Shown one piece after another: positions 25,997-36,781 of a DNA stretch of 37,236 nucleotides; position 1 is the first letter of the stretch; the number at the start of each line of letters is the position of its first letter. Location of the stretch: positions 1-37,236 of the forward strand of contig CAIUVX010000104.1 of assembly GCA_903902705.1 (NCBI GenBank), written 5' to 3'. The notes below the pieces were generated by a model. It was given only the letters and a program-made list of their open reading frames with translations. It was not told the DNA's origin and made no database searches. Position numbers and translations under genes: made by a program. Origin of the DNA: an uncultured Methylococcales bacterium. GTDB lineage: Bacteria; Pseudomonadota; Gammaproteobacteria; Methylococcales; Methylomonadaceae.

Positions 25997-28900
25997 TTAC
26001 AGTTGCTTAATCAACGCAGGTGATACAGGTTCGCTTTTATCTTTATAACACGCGGGCGATTTCTGATAAGTGGGTAGCTCTTCGGTGTCACCTTCCCAAA
26101 GAACAAAACCTGTGCCACGTTCAAAAACATGAATATCGCCATTATCTGGGTCTTTGGTGGACAGATGTAACCAACCACCTGCAATCAATTCACGCAGACT
26201 TTCTTGTCGCTGGTAAATTTGTTCTAACACCGTGGTTTTTGCTTCGACCAGTAGTTGCAAGCGCATAGCTTCGTGAATTTCTACCATTTGTTGTGGTAAG
26301 CCTGTGCGTAAATCACTGCTAGTGCCATCCATAATGGCAAAAAATCCTGTCACGTTATGGGGAACTTTTGTGCCGCAACCAAAACGCTCATTATTGACGG
26401 TAGAAAAATAATATTCCAAATTAATGCCTGCACCAACTGGAGCTACCGCTAATAAAATACCTTCGAGAATATTGCCGTCTGGGTCTTGCGTAGCGTCATA
26501 AGAAATTAAAAACACCCGACGGTCAAAAAATGCACCTTGAGTTAACGCCCGTCTTCCCACTACAGCGGCGGCGTTAGTGGCGTGTCCTAATTCTGGACGT
26601 GCTTGAGAAAAATCGGTGGCTCGTTCCTGAATATGATGCAATGCCTCTTCGTGACTGGGATTGCGTGGCGCGGATGCTAATCGCCGACACCGTTCATGCG
26701 CGGATAAATGCTGAGCATGAATTAAGTCTGCCTGTAGTTTATTAAACGCGGGTTGTAGGGCAGGGGGCAAGCTATTCAAATCAAACCAATCTATGTTTTC
26801 ATTACAGGTATTGTGTTCTGCGCCGATAAACCAAGTATCAGTGGGAATGTTAATGCCGCGTTTTGCCAATAAGTGTCGAATCTCTGGACGATTTGCCATT
26901 GCCGAAAATACTCGCGCATTCGGGCCACCATGCCGACCGCTACACGCGCCACAGTCGTACGCGGCACGGTGTGGATTATTTTGACTGATTGAACCGTGTC
27001 CAAACAATACCACTAACGGCGCGAACACGTCAGTTAAGCCCATAACGCGCAATAAATTAGTCACGCGGTCGGCTTGTTCACTATCGGTAAAACCCAATCG
27101 TGGTTGGGCAGGTGTGGCAATGGGAGCATCGTCGTCAGCGGTAAAATGTAATTGGGTGTCAACCAGTGGTGAGACTTTATTCATCATGCTGGCAATAAAC
27201 TGTTGCTGGGTTTTAGGCACTAGCGTTTTAGCCAGCAAACCAACTAAGGTAAACGGTGCAAACAAGTTAATGACGGGATACGATAACAAGGGATTAGTGC
27301 GTGAGCTTTGCAATAGTAATCGGCTAAGGCTTTGATTCAGTTTACGTCCACGATTATGTTGTTCTACGGCGTTTTCAGTATCAGGTAACGGTATTTCTCG
27401 CACTTCATGACTGGGTATCACCACCACAGGACATAAGGCAGTGACGTTATTTTCATCTAAGCCTTGGTAATTAATAGGCACACCGAAAAATCCCGCTGCA
27501 CCTAAGGTTTCAATGGCTGGATTATGTTCTTCTAAATGACGGCGAAAACTTTCTTCGCGCTCATCCATGCAGAAAATAAGCTGCGCTTCTGGGCGAGTTT
27601 TCCGTACTGCCCAACGTCCACGGTTATGATTAGCGCGTAAGGCATTAAAAAAACGTTCTCGATAATGGGTTTCGTAAGCGGTTAGCCACACTTTACTGCG
27701 CTCATCGGGGCTAAATTCATCCAATACCGTTAATATAGTTTGTAAATCAGTTGCTTGTAGGGCTTGAATGTCGTTGGCTTGCAACCCCAAGTGTTGACTC
27801 AAGCGAAACAACCGCCAGCCGCTGTTAAACACAGATGGTGAGTCGGTCGAACCATGATTTTTATGGTTTGCCATTGGACTAAATTGCCACGTCCAGATTA
27901 AATCCGCTAGCTGTTGCCATTGTTGACGATGACTACGTTCAGAATTCACTTGCGTAGTCAGTGATTTAGCTTGATGACTGAGATATTCGGGTAAATCGCC
28001 TTGATAAAGACGACTGCGCACCCTGAATTCCGATAAATTTTTGCGAAAATAATGCTGTAAACTGCTCAGTTTTGCTTCAACTTTCCATAAATCATGGCAA
28101 ATTTGATTCAGCCACAACCTATCCAAGGTCAGGCGTATCGCTAAATAATCGGCAAGTTTAATCGCCACTTTATGATTGGTTTGATAATCTGGATGTTGTT
28201 CACGCCACGCAATCATGCCCGACCAACCTGCAATTTCTAAGGCAATACGTTGTAAATACCCTGCCCATTTTTCGCTGGGTATATCCATTGCGGTCAAATG
28301 CACAATGATGGTATCGATAGCATCTTCAGGCAAGACCGACATAATCTGTTGCCAGTCGGGCAGTTCATGCAAAAACAGCGTGATGTCATATTTTGCCGTT
28401 TCGCGCCACGCAGTATAAAGCCCTTTCTGTTCAGCATTAGGTGTATGCCACGCTGCAACCCCTTCATCTAACACTGACGCGCAAACCCGTATTAGCTTTG
28501 GACGCACAAAATCCAGAACATCCTTGCCGCTTAACGCTAATACCAAACCGCGCACACTTAGTTCATCACCCACTTGGGCGAACAGCTTGCCCAGTTCAAC
28601 CAATGTTTGTTGTTGGGTTTGTTGATGAATAGACGTATCGGAATGGCTATCGCTTAACCAATCTTCAGTCTGTTCTAAGGATAAATCCAGCAAGATTTCA
28701 GGATGATACGCCGCGTGTTGCAAATCCAGTTTTAATAACAGAGCTTCCCACAAAGCCCGAATAGCCTTCGGCGTGTAGTTCTGCGCAATCGCTTCTGGCA
28801 CATCGCTCTGCACCGAATTTAAGGCATGAAGTTCTTCTATTTGCCACGTCAATTGACTCACCGAAATTGCCGACAAATCCGCCAATAACGCAGTGATCAA

Positions 28901-29248
28901 AATCGCCTGCTTGCTAATGTCTTTACCTGCCGCACTACACAGAATTTTTTCCGCGTCCAATTCAGAATAACGCGCTAAAGCGGTGGTTATATCGTGGTCA
29001 TTAATTCGCCCTTGCGCATAAAACTGGCGATATTTACTTTCAGGCAAATAGCCTTTGATACCCGTTACCGCTTCATTTTCAGCGATTGCTTGTTCAAAAC
29101 TTAACTGTTGATAACCATGCAAAGTATTGTGATGGACAAAATCCTGTAACGGTGCTTGGGCGGGTAAAATATGATTTATGTGTGTCAATGCCGATAAAAT
29201 AAGTTCACGGCTATCGTTTGATGTTAAAGCGGTGCGCTGCATAGTCAA
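25997..29248 (-). CDS. dabA: DabA-type inorganic-carbon transporter subunit (DUF2309)
   Basis: The 1083-residue protein belongs to the DabA/UPF0753 family, which with the membrane protein DabB accumulates bicarbonate through a carbonic-anhydrase-like active site. The four predicted metal-site residues are present with family spacing: C560 and D562 (FCMDEREESF), H751 (LFGHGS) and C766 (YDCGAC), matching the C-x-D and H-x14-C pattern of known DabA. The N-terminal region is roughly 200 residues longer than in the Halothiobacillus protein, which occurs in other members. No dabB-like NuoL/ND5 gene is adjacent: upstream is cmoB, downstream rdgB. The gene supports an autotrophic or CO2-dependent life style. 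Confidence 0.92.
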   Translation of the reverse strand: MTMQRTALTSNDSRELILSALTHINHILPAQAPLQDFVHHNTLHGYQQLSFEQAIAENEAVTGIKGYLPESKYRQFYAQGRINDHDITTALARYSELDAEKILCSAAGKDISKQAILITALLADLSAISVSQLTWQIEELHALNSVQSDVPEAIAQNYTPKAIRALWEALLLKLDLQHAAYHPEILLDLSLEQTEDWLSDSHSDTSIHQQTQQQTLVELGKLFAQVGDELSVRGLVLALSGKDVLDFVRPKLIRVCASVLDEGVAAWHTPNAEQKGLYTAWRETAKYDITLFLHELPDWQQIMSVLPEDAIDTIIVHLTAMDIPSEKWAGYLQRIALEIAGWSGMIAWREQHPDYQTNHKVAIKLADYLAIRLTLDRLWLNQICHDLWKVEAKLSSLQHYFRKNLSEFRVRSRLYQGDLPEYLSHQAKSLTTQVNSERSHRQQWQQLADLIWTWQFSPMANHKNHGSTDSPSVFNSGWRLFRLSQHLGLQANDIQALQATDLQTILTVLDEFSPDERSKVWLTAYETHYRERFFNALRANHNRGRWAVRKTRPEAQLIFCMDEREESFRRHLEEHNPAIETLGAAGFFGVPINYQGLDENNVTALCPVVVIPSHEVREIPLPDTENAVEQHNRGRKLNQSLSRLLLQSSRTNPLLSYPVINLFAPFTLVGLLAKTLVPKTQQQFIASMMNKVSPLVDTQLHFTADDDAPIATPAQPRLGFTDSEQADRVTNLLRVMGLTDVFAPLVVLFGHGSISQNNPHRAAYDCGACSGRHGGPNARVFSAMANRPEIRHLLAKRGINIPTDTWFIGAEHNTCNENIDWFDLNSLPPALQPAFNKLQADLIHAQHLSAHERCRRLASAPRNPSHEEALHHIQERATDFSQARPELGHATNAAAVVGRRALTQGAFFDRRVFLISYDATQDPDGNILEGILLAVAPVGAGINLEYYFSTVNNERFGCGTKVPHNVTGFFAIMDGTSSDLRTGLPQQMVEIHEAMRLQLLVEAKTTVLEQIYQRQESLRELIAGGWLHLSTKDPDNGDIHVFERGTGFVLWEGDTEELPTYQKSPACYKDKSEPVSPALIKQL

Positions 29249-29365
29249 TCCTATAAAAACCGTTGCTTGATCGAAGTGTTTATTATAATACCGAGCTTGT
29301 CATAGCCAATGATGTTTGTAGGGTGCTGAGCTATTCCCCTTATGTTCTTAGAGCCATCCTGAAGT

Positions 29366-30337
29366 TTAGGCATTAGCAATAAAAATAGCACGTTTCGGTG
29401 CAGGTAAGCCTTCACAAGTCAGTTGTGGATTTTCTGGATGTAAAAAATCTTGTAGAGAATGAAACTGCATCCATTCGGTACTGCGTTGTTCTTCAATGCT
29501 GGTTGTCGTCACATCCACTAACCGTACATTTTTAAAACCACAGCGTTTTAGCCAACTCATTAACGTATCACAACTGGGTAAAAACCAAACATTGCGCATT
29601 TTCGCGTAACGGTGTTCGGGTACTAGCACGTCGCCTAGCCCGCCATCAATCACCAACGTTTCTAACACCAATTCCCCGCCTTGTTGTAAACAGCCTTTTA
29701 ATTCTAACAGATGATCGATAGGTGAGCGGCGATGATATAACACGCCCATCGAAAACACAGTATCAAAGACCTGTAGATTGCTGGGTACTGATTCTATACC
29801 TAATGGCAAGACGTACACGGGCGCAGTGCCGTGTAGTTTTTTAATTAGTTGAAACTGCATGACATTGAGCAACGTTGGATCAATACCAACCACCATTTTT
29901 GCACCCGCGCCTAACATCCGCCAACAGTGATAACCATTGCCGCAACCCACATCTAATACCAAACGATGCTCCAGCGGTGCGAGATGCTTTTTTAGCCTAT
30001 CCCATTTCCAATGTGAACGCCATTCTGTATCGATATGAGTACCAAATAATTGATAAGGACCTTTGCGCCACGGGTGTAAAGCTTTCAAGCATTGTTCGAG
30101 ATGGGCTTGTTGTTCAATGCCTAAATCTTCGCTACTGCCAATCTGCACAGCATCAGTGTCTAATAGGGGTTGTGATGGATTTAGTTCTGGGAGTTGCTGA
30201 ATAACGCTTTGCCAGCGTAGCAAGTCACCATGTTTGGAGTCATCAAGAGCTTGAGCGAGTTGTGCGGGTAATAACTCAACCCACGCATCGGCTTTTGCGT
30301 CTAGTAGTGCGTCATACAGGGTTTGATAATCGCTCAT
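29366..30337 (-). CDS. cmoB: tRNA U34 carboxymethyltransferase
   Basis: The 323-residue enzyme transfers the carboxymethyl group of carboxy-SAM to 5-hydroxyuridine at tRNA position 34. The Rossmann SAM motif LDVGCGNGYHCWRM and IDPTLLNVMQF are canonical, as are FDTVFSMGVLYHRRSP and the N-terminal RKGPYQLFGTHIDTEWRSHWKW. The length equals that of E. coli CmoB. The partner cmoA, which makes carboxy-SAM and is often adjacent, is not in the window. A terminator separates this gene from mlaC. Confidence 0.96.
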   Translation of the reverse strand: MSDYQTLYDALLDAKADAWVELLPAQLAQALDDSKHGDLLRWQSVIQQLPELNPSQPLLDTDAVQIGSSEDLGIEQQAHLEQCLKALHPWRKGPYQLFGTHIDTEWRSHWKWDRLKKHLAPLEHRLVLDVGCGNGYHCWRMLGAGAKMVVGIDPTLLNVMQFQLIKKLHGTAPVYVLPLGIESVPSNLQVFDTVFSMGVLYHRRSPIDHLLELKGCLQQGGELVLETLVIDGGLGDVLVPEHRYAKMRNVWFLPSCDTLMSWLKRCGFKNVRLVDVTTTSIEEQRSTEWMQFHSLQDFLHPENPQLTCEGLPAPKRAIFIANA

Positions 30338-30370
30338 TTTATTAATGAGTTGACCTAAGCAGGTCTAAAG

Positions 30371-30406
30371 AAAAACCTACCGCATCATCATGACAGGGTA
30401 GGTTTT
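30371..30406 (-). terminator. Rho-independent terminator after mlaC
   Basis: AAAACCTACC pairs with GGTAGGTTTT around a loop of about 13 bases. On the minus strand the stem runs into TTTTTCTTT. It lies between the mlaC stop and the cmoB start and probably ends the mlaC transcript. Confidence 0.8.
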
Positions 30407-30437
30407 GAATAATTAGGAATACGAACGTGTTATTTAC

Positions 30438-31073
30438 TTAGGAACTTTTTGCAGATAACGCTTCAGCATTGCGTTTAGCAATATCATCAATCACGGCTGA
30501 TAATGAACCTTTGGTTTCCACTTCGTTACTAAACGTGGTGCGATAGTTGGTCACTAAACTGACACCTTCAATCATAATGTCATAGGCTTTCCATTCGCCA
30601 TTGCTTAGTTCCATGCGGTAATCAACACCGACGGGTTGAATACCTGGTTGTAACACTTCGGTTTTTACCATTGCTTTAGTCGAACCTTCTTCCATTTCTA
30701 ATGGTAGAAAGTGTACCGACCAATCTTTAAATTCAACGAAAGCACGCGAATAGGTTCTAATCAGCAGAATTTGAAACTCATGTTTAAAGCGTGTTTTTTC
30801 GTCAGGTGTGGCTGTTTTCCAAATTTTACCTAGCACTAATGCTGAAATTTTATCAAAATCAGTGTGCGGATAAATCGCCTGATTAACGAACTGAGTGACT
30901 TGGTTAAAATCTTTAATAAAATTTTTATCCTGCATTCTTTTTTGCAATTGCTCAGAAGCACCTGCTATTGCTACTTGTGGCGGTGCTAACGCATCCGCTG
31001 TTACGGTAGCAAATGGCATAAATGCCAGCAAAATTGCAAACAATGCAAATAATGTAGTGTGTTTAACTTTCAT
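30438..31073 (-). CDS. mlaC: Periplasmic phospholipid-binding protein MlaC
   Basis: The 211-residue Ttg2D/MlaC-family protein has a clear signal peptide (MKVKHTTLFALFAILLAFMP..., cut near residue 27). The mature part has the family's pattern: NFIKDFNQVTQFVNQAIYPHTDFDKIS, LGKIWKTATPDEKTRFKHEFQILLIRTYSRAF and WKAYDIMIEGVSLVTNYR. MlaC carries phospholipid between MlaFEDB in the inner membrane and MlaA in the outer membrane. The other mla genes are not next to it. AGAGGG before the ATG supports the start, and a terminator follows. Confidence 0.92.
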   Translation of the reverse strand: MKVKHTTLFALFAILLAFMPFATVTADALAPPQVAIAGASEQLQKRMQDKNFIKDFNQVTQFVNQAIYPHTDFDKISALVLGKIWKTATPDEKTRFKHEFQILLIRTYSRAFVEFKDWSVHFLPLEMEEGSTKAMVKTEVLQPGIQPVGVDYRMELSNGEWKAYDIMIEGVSLVTNYRTTFSNEVETKGSLSAVIDDIAKRNAEALSAKSS

Positions 31074-31199
31074 AAAACCCTCTAAAATGAAACCGATGGT
31101 ATTCTTACTTTTTGCCTGCCACTATCAGCAATACTATTCACTGATATAATGAATCGCAAGCCCCGATAGCTAAGCTATTTCTAACCCTACAAAGCCTAA

Positions 31200-32210
<1,011 letters not shown>

Positions 32211-32289
32211 TCTATCGTGTAAAGTAAAGTGTGTAATAGAGCTATAAAATGATAAGTAGATGAACAAAAGTTTTCTGGTATTTGGAACA

Positions 32290-32399
32290 AGGTTAAGCCG
32301 TTCGTGGTGAGCCTGTCGAACCATGAACGGCTTAACCGTCCACCCTTCGACAAGCTCAGGGCGAACGGTTTTGTAATCACTTTATTAACTGTTAGCCAT
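32290..32399. repeat. Palindromic repeat (CGTTCGCCCTGAGC family), copy 3
   Basis: GGTTAAGCCGTTCGTGG... and the right-hand TTCGACAAGCTCAGGGCGAA form nested inverted arms. The right flank is the reverse complement of the left flank of copy 2 (TGATTACAAAACCGTTCG). It abuts the cut end of the ABC-ATPase remnant. Confidence 0.8.
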
Positions 32400-32409
32400 A
32401 TCGGTAAAT

Positions 32410-32426
32410 GGTACGCATAGCGTACC
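32410..32426. repeat. 17-bp perfect palindrome
   Basis: GGTACGCATAGCGTACC is self-complementary around its centre, another short extragenic hairpin, lying between repeat copy 3 and the ABC-ATPase remnant. Confidence 0.6.
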
Positions 32427-32431
32427 CTACA

Positions 32432-32851
32432 CAGCTGGGCTATTGCCGTATCAACAACCAGTGGAAATTCTGTGACTCCAGCGGCGTGTGCGGCGGCATT
32501 AATTTGTTCAGCGGTTGCATTGGTATTCGATAAGGCAATATTATCAGTAATACTGCCGTAAAAAATATAAGCGTTCTGCCCGACGTACGCCATAGTTTGC
32601 GTGGCATTCTCACGGTTTAGGGCTTGCCCATTTAGCCGAATACTACCTTCGGTGACGGTTTCAAAACCGAGCAGCAAATTTAACAGCGTGGTTTTACCTG
32701 CGCCTGATGCACCGATTAAAGCGATTTTTTCACCTTGCTGGATTTGCAGGTTGATGTCGGTTAGCACTTGCCGCTGTTCGTAGGATTTGCTGACTTTGTT
32801 TAATTCGATAAGGGCGGTTTTATCATTCTGGGAATGTTGCGTTATGCTGTC
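32432..32851 (-). pseudogene. ABC-transporter ATPase remnant (CydD/CydC-like exporter type)
   Basis: The minus-strand frame reads ALIELNKVSKSYEQRQVLT, then the Walker A loop GASGAGKTT and a Q-loop VGQNAYIFYGSITDNIAL, ending in AAHAAGVTEFPLVVDTAIAQ. The upstream transmembrane domain is missing, with an in-frame TAA just before. The LSGGQ signature, Walker B and H-loop are gone, because the frame runs into palindromic repeats. The style is that of exporter-type ATPases such as CydD. Broken at both ends, it cannot be functional. Confidence 0.7.
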
Positions 32852-32854
32852 TCT

Positions 32855-32871
32855 CCACTGAAATACAGTGG
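32855..32871. repeat. Short perfect hairpin CCACTG-AAATA-CAGTGG
   Basis: Six-base arms around AAATA lie at the upstream edge of the ABC-ATPase remnant. From here to 33044 I see no gene; CATCTTATCGCGTT at about 32982-32995 repeats a word found beside the 75-bp elements near 7780 and 8195. No clear promoter for the downstream operon is visible. Confidence 0.5.
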
Positions 32872-33044
32872 TACGTCTTATTATTGAGGCTGTAGTTGAA
32901 ATTGACCACAGTTATGGAATGATTTGATGTAAGATATTCAGTATCTGCGATTGATGGACATCGTGCCTCAGCTCATCATCTTATCGCGTTACAATTGCAC
33001 CTTGCCGTGTCAAAATGGAAACAAAAAGGAATTGATTAGCAAAT

Positions 33045-35135
33045 ATGAGCAGAAAAAATCCATCCTTACAGCATCTTCAACGTAATCAACAGCAAAAACA
33101 ACAATACACACAGCTTTTTGCATCCACAGATACCGCTTTTTTAGATGAAATCATTGCTTGGGCAGATGCTAATAATATTCCAAGAGAACAATTACCACGC
33201 GATAAAAAAGCACTTTGGCAAGCACAACAACTAGGTTTAGCAAACAACAATCTTATTGAAATCCCAGAAGCGATTGGTAAGCTCACTCAATTAATAGCGT
33301 TAGGTTTAGAAAATAACCAAATTAGTGAAATTCCAGAAGCGATTGGTAAGCTTACTAAATTAATAGGGTTAAGTTTAGATAACAACCAAATCAGCGAAAT
33401 TCCAGAAACGATTAGTAAGCTGACTAAATTAGATGAGTTATTGTTAAGTAACAACCAAATTAGTGAAATTCCAGAAACGATTGGTCATTTGACTAAATTA
33501 GAGAGGTTATATTTAGCTAACAACCAAATCAGCGTAATTCCAAAAGCTATTAGTAAGCTGACTAACTTAACTGGGTTATGGTTAAATAATAACCAAATCA
33601 GCGAGATTCCAAAAGAGATTAGTAATTTAACTAAATTAAAATCATTATATTTAGCTAAAAACCGATTCATCGAAATCCCAGAAGCGATTACTCGGCTCAC
33701 TCAATTAACAGGGTTATGTTTAGATAATAATCAAATTAGTGAAATTCCAGAAGAAATTAGTAAGCTGACTAACTTAACTGGGTTATGGTTAGAGAGCAAC
33801 CAACTTATCGAAATCCCAGAAGTGATTACTCGACTCACTCAATTAACAAAGTTAAGTTTAGATAATAATAAAATCAGTAAAATTCCAGAAGCAATTGGTA
33901 AGCTGACTAACTTAACTGGGTTATGGTTAGATAATAACCAACTCAGAGAAATTCCAGAAGCAATTGTTAAACTGACTAACTTAACTGAGTTAGGTTTAAA
34001 TAATAACTACTTAACAGAAATTCCCGATTGCATACGCAATATGCCAAACCTAAAAATTATTGGTTTAGATGAACAATTACCCAACCCAACAGAGCAAATA
34101 AAAATGACCTATCAACAAAAAATTCTATTCGGTAGTCCTGGAACAGGCAAAAGTCATCAAATTGACAAAATAATCACGCCTAATGAATTAGAAATTAAAA
34201 ATCCTGAAAATGTGATTAAAACGGTTTTTCATCCTGAATATACTTACGGTGATTTTGTCGGTAAACTCGTCCCGATAACACGCTCAGGTAAAGTGGAATA
34301 TAATTTTTACGAAGGACATTTTTTAAAAGCCCTTGCACAAGCGTATAAAAACATTATCGAAGCACATGATAAACAAGGTAATAAAATTACAGAATTTAAA
34401 AATGTGGCGTTAGTAATTGATGAAATAAATCGTGGTAATTCCTCTGCTATTTTCGGCATGACATTTCAATTACTTGATCGAGAACCTGATGGCTGGTCAA
34501 GTTATTGTGTGAACGTCAATGAAATTACATTTACTAAAATATTAGAGCTAATATTACATCCTATAACTGTGAGCTATGATGCGCCGCATAATAATTTTAA
34601 AATACCTCATGGTAAAGATGGCTCAACAAAAACTATTGGAGATGATATTTTAATAGGGACACAAATAGATTTAAATAATAGAACTATCAAAATCCCGCCT
34701 AACTTATCCATTCTTGCCAGTATGAATACGTCTGATAGTTCGATTTATTATATGGACAGTGCATTTAAACGCCGTTGGGAATGGGAGTTTATTGATATTG
34801 ACGGGCAATCTATTTCAGCGCAAGGTGTAGCATTTAAAAGTCGTGATGAATGGAAAAACTTTGTTGGTAAATTGAATATGTTTATCAAGAGCAATCATAA
34901 ATACATTCGCGGTATTGAAGATAAACAAATCGGGCATTATTTCATCACAGATGAGCAAATTCAAAAATCGAGCATTCAAAATAAATTGATGTTTTTCTTG
35001 TGGGATAGCGTGTTTAACCGTGATAAAAAACCATTGGTTAATTTGCTATTTGGCGACAAAGATAACACGCTGATTACTTTTGGTGATTTTGCGACACAAG
35101 TGGATTTATTTATCGACAAAATTAACAGCTTGTAA
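33045..35135 (+). CDS. LRR-McrB-type AAA+ NTPase (predicted defence protein)
   Basis: A 696-residue fusion. Residues 34-56 (EIIAWADANNIPREQLPRD) form a cap seen in gammaproteobacterial LRR proteins. Residues about 57-332 are leucine-rich repeats: a first partial unit, then eleven exact 23-residue units of the LTxLxxLxLxNNQIxEIPExI type, with a closing MPNLKIIGL. From about 353 follows an McrB-like motor: Walker A GSPGTGKSH at 363-371, Walker B with VIDEINRGN at about 455-463, MNTSDSS at 560-566 and FKRRWEWEF at 574-582. McrB proteins are GTP-driven motors that activate a nuclease. Here LRRs replace the usual DNA-binding N-terminus, suggesting recognition of a protein. The stop is two bases before the nuclease start, so they are one operon. 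Confidence 0.9.
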   Translation: MSRKNPSLQHLQRNQQQKQQYTQLFASTDTAFLDEIIAWADANNIPREQLPRDKKALWQAQQLGLANNNLIEIPEAIGKLTQLIALGLENNQISEIPEAIGKLTKLIGLSLDNNQISEIPETISKLTKLDELLLSNNQISEIPETIGHLTKLERLYLANNQISVIPKAISKLTNLTGLWLNNNQISEIPKEISNLTKLKSLYLAKNRFIEIPEAITRLTQLTGLCLDNNQISEIPEEISKLTNLTGLWLESNQLIEIPEVITRLTQLTKLSLDNNKISKIPEAIGKLTNLTGLWLDNNQLREIPEAIVKLTNLTELGLNNNYLTEIPDCIRNMPNLKIIGLDEQLPNPTEQIKMTYQQKILFGSPGTGKSHQIDKIITPNELEIKNPENVIKTVFHPEYTYGDFVGKLVPITRSGKVEYNFYEGHFLKALAQAYKNIIEAHDKQGNKITEFKNVALVIDEINRGNSSAIFGMTFQLLDREPDGWSSYCVNVNEITFTKILELILHPITVSYDAPHNNFKIPHGKDGSTKTIGDDILIGTQIDLNNRTIKIPPNLSILASMNTSDSSIYYMDSAFKRRWEWEFIDIDGQSISAQGVAFKSRDEWKNFVGKLNMFIKSNHKYIRGIEDKQIGHYFITDEQIQKSSIQNKLMFFLWDSVFNRDKKPLVNLLFGDKDNTLITFGDFATQVDLFIDKINSL
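33213..34040 (+). repeat. 69-bp tandem units coding for leucine-rich repeats
   Basis: Twelve consecutive units (first partial at the protein level) with exact 23-codon spacing. Variation is concentrated at the solvent-facing positions of the beta strand (for example ALG, GLS, ELL, RLY, GLW in successive LxxLxL units), while NNQI and EIPE are constant. Confidence 0.85.
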
Positions 35136-35137
35136 TC

Positions 35138-36781
35138 ATGTTTAACTTCAAAACTTTAAAACTTTGCCATCCCGAAGAAGACAGCAGTTTGAGTTCATTT
35201 GTTGGGATTCGGCGCAATAAACAAGGCGAGTTAGAATTTCGTTTGCCGCGTGGTTTTAGTGAATTTCCTGTTGATGATTTTGACCAAACAAAACGCTTAT
35301 TTTTCAGGCTATACAGCACGTTTAAAAAATTTGAACGTGACAGCACACGCGATATTTTAGACCAACGCGCCGCTGGCAAAGATAATGCCGAAAAACAAGG
35401 CAACGGTTATCGTTTTAAAGATAAAGAAGATAACGATGTTATTTTGTACAGCAAAATTGCATTAATTGAAAACTTACTCGATGTTTATCGTGATTTAGCA
35501 TTAGATGTAATGGAACGGCGTATTGGGCGAGATGAAAAAATTGATTATTCCAAAATAGAACATTATTTACATCGTGCTGTTTATTTACCAAATCATGTAA
35601 TTTTTATTGATGAAATGGATTTACCGCGTCAAACTTTGCAATATGAAGCGACAACATTAATTGATTTATTTTGTTTTATTTTATCCGAGTTACAAACGGC
35701 ATTAGAGCAAGAAATAGATACCCGCGTACAAGAATTAGCCCATCGTTTCAGTGAACAACACTTAAACCATGACCAGTCATTATTTAATGAAGAAACGTTT
35801 GAAATAACTATTCAAACTTTAAAATATGCTTTAGACGATGTGGATAAGCACACAGCATATAAAGACGATGATTATTGGCGACTTTATGAAGCGATTGAGT
35901 TATTTCTTTATGGTGAACTCGATATGGAAGAGCCGCACGAAGACGGTACATATTGGGGAATCAATAATTTTTCTTCAGTTTGGGAGGATATGTGTAATAC
36001 CTACGCTTTTGCCAATTTTGATATTGTTTATGCCGATACGAATATTGTTTTCAATGGTGAGCTCGTTGCTAATTTTACCTTTGGTGGGCATAAAATATTT
36101 AAAAAAAATAATTTTGAAAATCCGTTTTTTATTCGATTTCGCAATGAAAAAAGATGGATGCGCCCTGATTTAATTAATTTCATAGAAAATAAAGATAGTA
36201 TTTTTAATGATGATATAAAAATAAAAATTTTAAAAAAATACCATGATGGTAAAGTTGATATTAGAATTATATTAAATAATGAGAATAAAGTAGATTTATA
36301 CATGGAATTTGTAAAAGTTATAAAAACTATAAAAAATACACCTAATATTGAGAGTCTTGCAGGTAAAGCATTTCAGGTTATAAGTAGTCCTAACGAATTT
36401 GGTAAGACGGTTGAAGTAAAAAGATTTTCTAATGAGATGCTTAATAATTTTAAGAATGAGATAAATAAAAGGAATATCAATAAATTTTTTTTAGTGTTCG
36501 ATTGGAAGTACATGGATAAAAAGTTTTTTGAGCAAAAAAGTAATAAACTCGATACAGATATTACTAAGCAAATTTGTTATGAATCTTGTTTAAATACCGT
36601 TGTCGAAAAAATAAAAATTTCAAGTGAATTTGTAATTCCTTGTTATTTTATTGAAAATAGAGAAAAGGTAGGATTAGTAGAAGAATATTTTGCTTTATAT
36701 CCTCGTCTTCGAGAAAATGGAATAAAAATTTTTAAAGCTGATTTTCAATTAATACAGGATGTTTATTTAAATCATGATTAG
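35138..36781 (+). CDS. LlaJI/McrC-like PD-(D/E)XK restriction nuclease subunit
   Basis: The 547-residue protein has an N-terminal part (FVGIRRNKQGELEFRLPRGF at 21-40) like LlaJI-family restriction endonucleases, a long helical middle and a C-terminal nuclease core. The core has W282-E283, P343-D344 (RWMRPDLINF) and D455-W456-K457 (LVFDWKYMDKKFF), a complete PD...DxK set. McrC-, DUF2357- and LlaJI-type proteins all pair with McrB-like NTPases in this way; LlaJI is my best match but not certain. No DNA methyltransferase is in the window, so a type IV or protein-triggered mode is more likely than classical type II. It overlaps the next ORF by 8 bp. Confidence 0.75.
   Translation: MFNFKTLKLCHPEEDSSLSSFVGIRRNKQGELEFRLPRGFSEFPVDDFDQTKRLFFRLYSTFKKFERDSTRDILDQRAAGKDNAEKQGNGYRFKDKEDNDVILYSKIALIENLLDVYRDLALDVMERRIGRDEKIDYSKIEHYLHRAVYLPNHVIFIDEMDLPRQTLQYEATTLIDLFCFILSELQTALEQEIDTRVQELAHRFSEQHLNHDQSLFNEETFEITIQTLKYALDDVDKHTAYKDDDYWRLYEAIELFLYGELDMEEPHEDGTYWGINNFSSVWEDMCNTYAFANFDIVYADTNIVFNGELVANFTFGGHKIFKKNNFENPFFIRFRNEKRWMRPDLINFIENKDSIFNDDIKIKILKKYHDGKVDIRIILNNENKVDLYMEFVKVIKTIKNTPNIESLAGKAFQVISSPNEFGKTVEVKRFSNEMLNNFKNEINKRNINKFFLVFDWKYMDKKFFEQKSNKLDTDITKQICYESCLNTVVEKIKISSEFVIPCYFIENREKVGLVEEYFALYPRLRENGIKIFKADFQLIQDVYLNHD

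Noticed and set aside
33045-35135. STAND/Avs-type NLR protein
   Set aside because: The NTPase has McrB motifs (MNTSDSS, FKRRWEWEF) and is followed by an McrC/LlaJI-like nuclease; STAND signatures are not seen and the LRRs are N-terminal.
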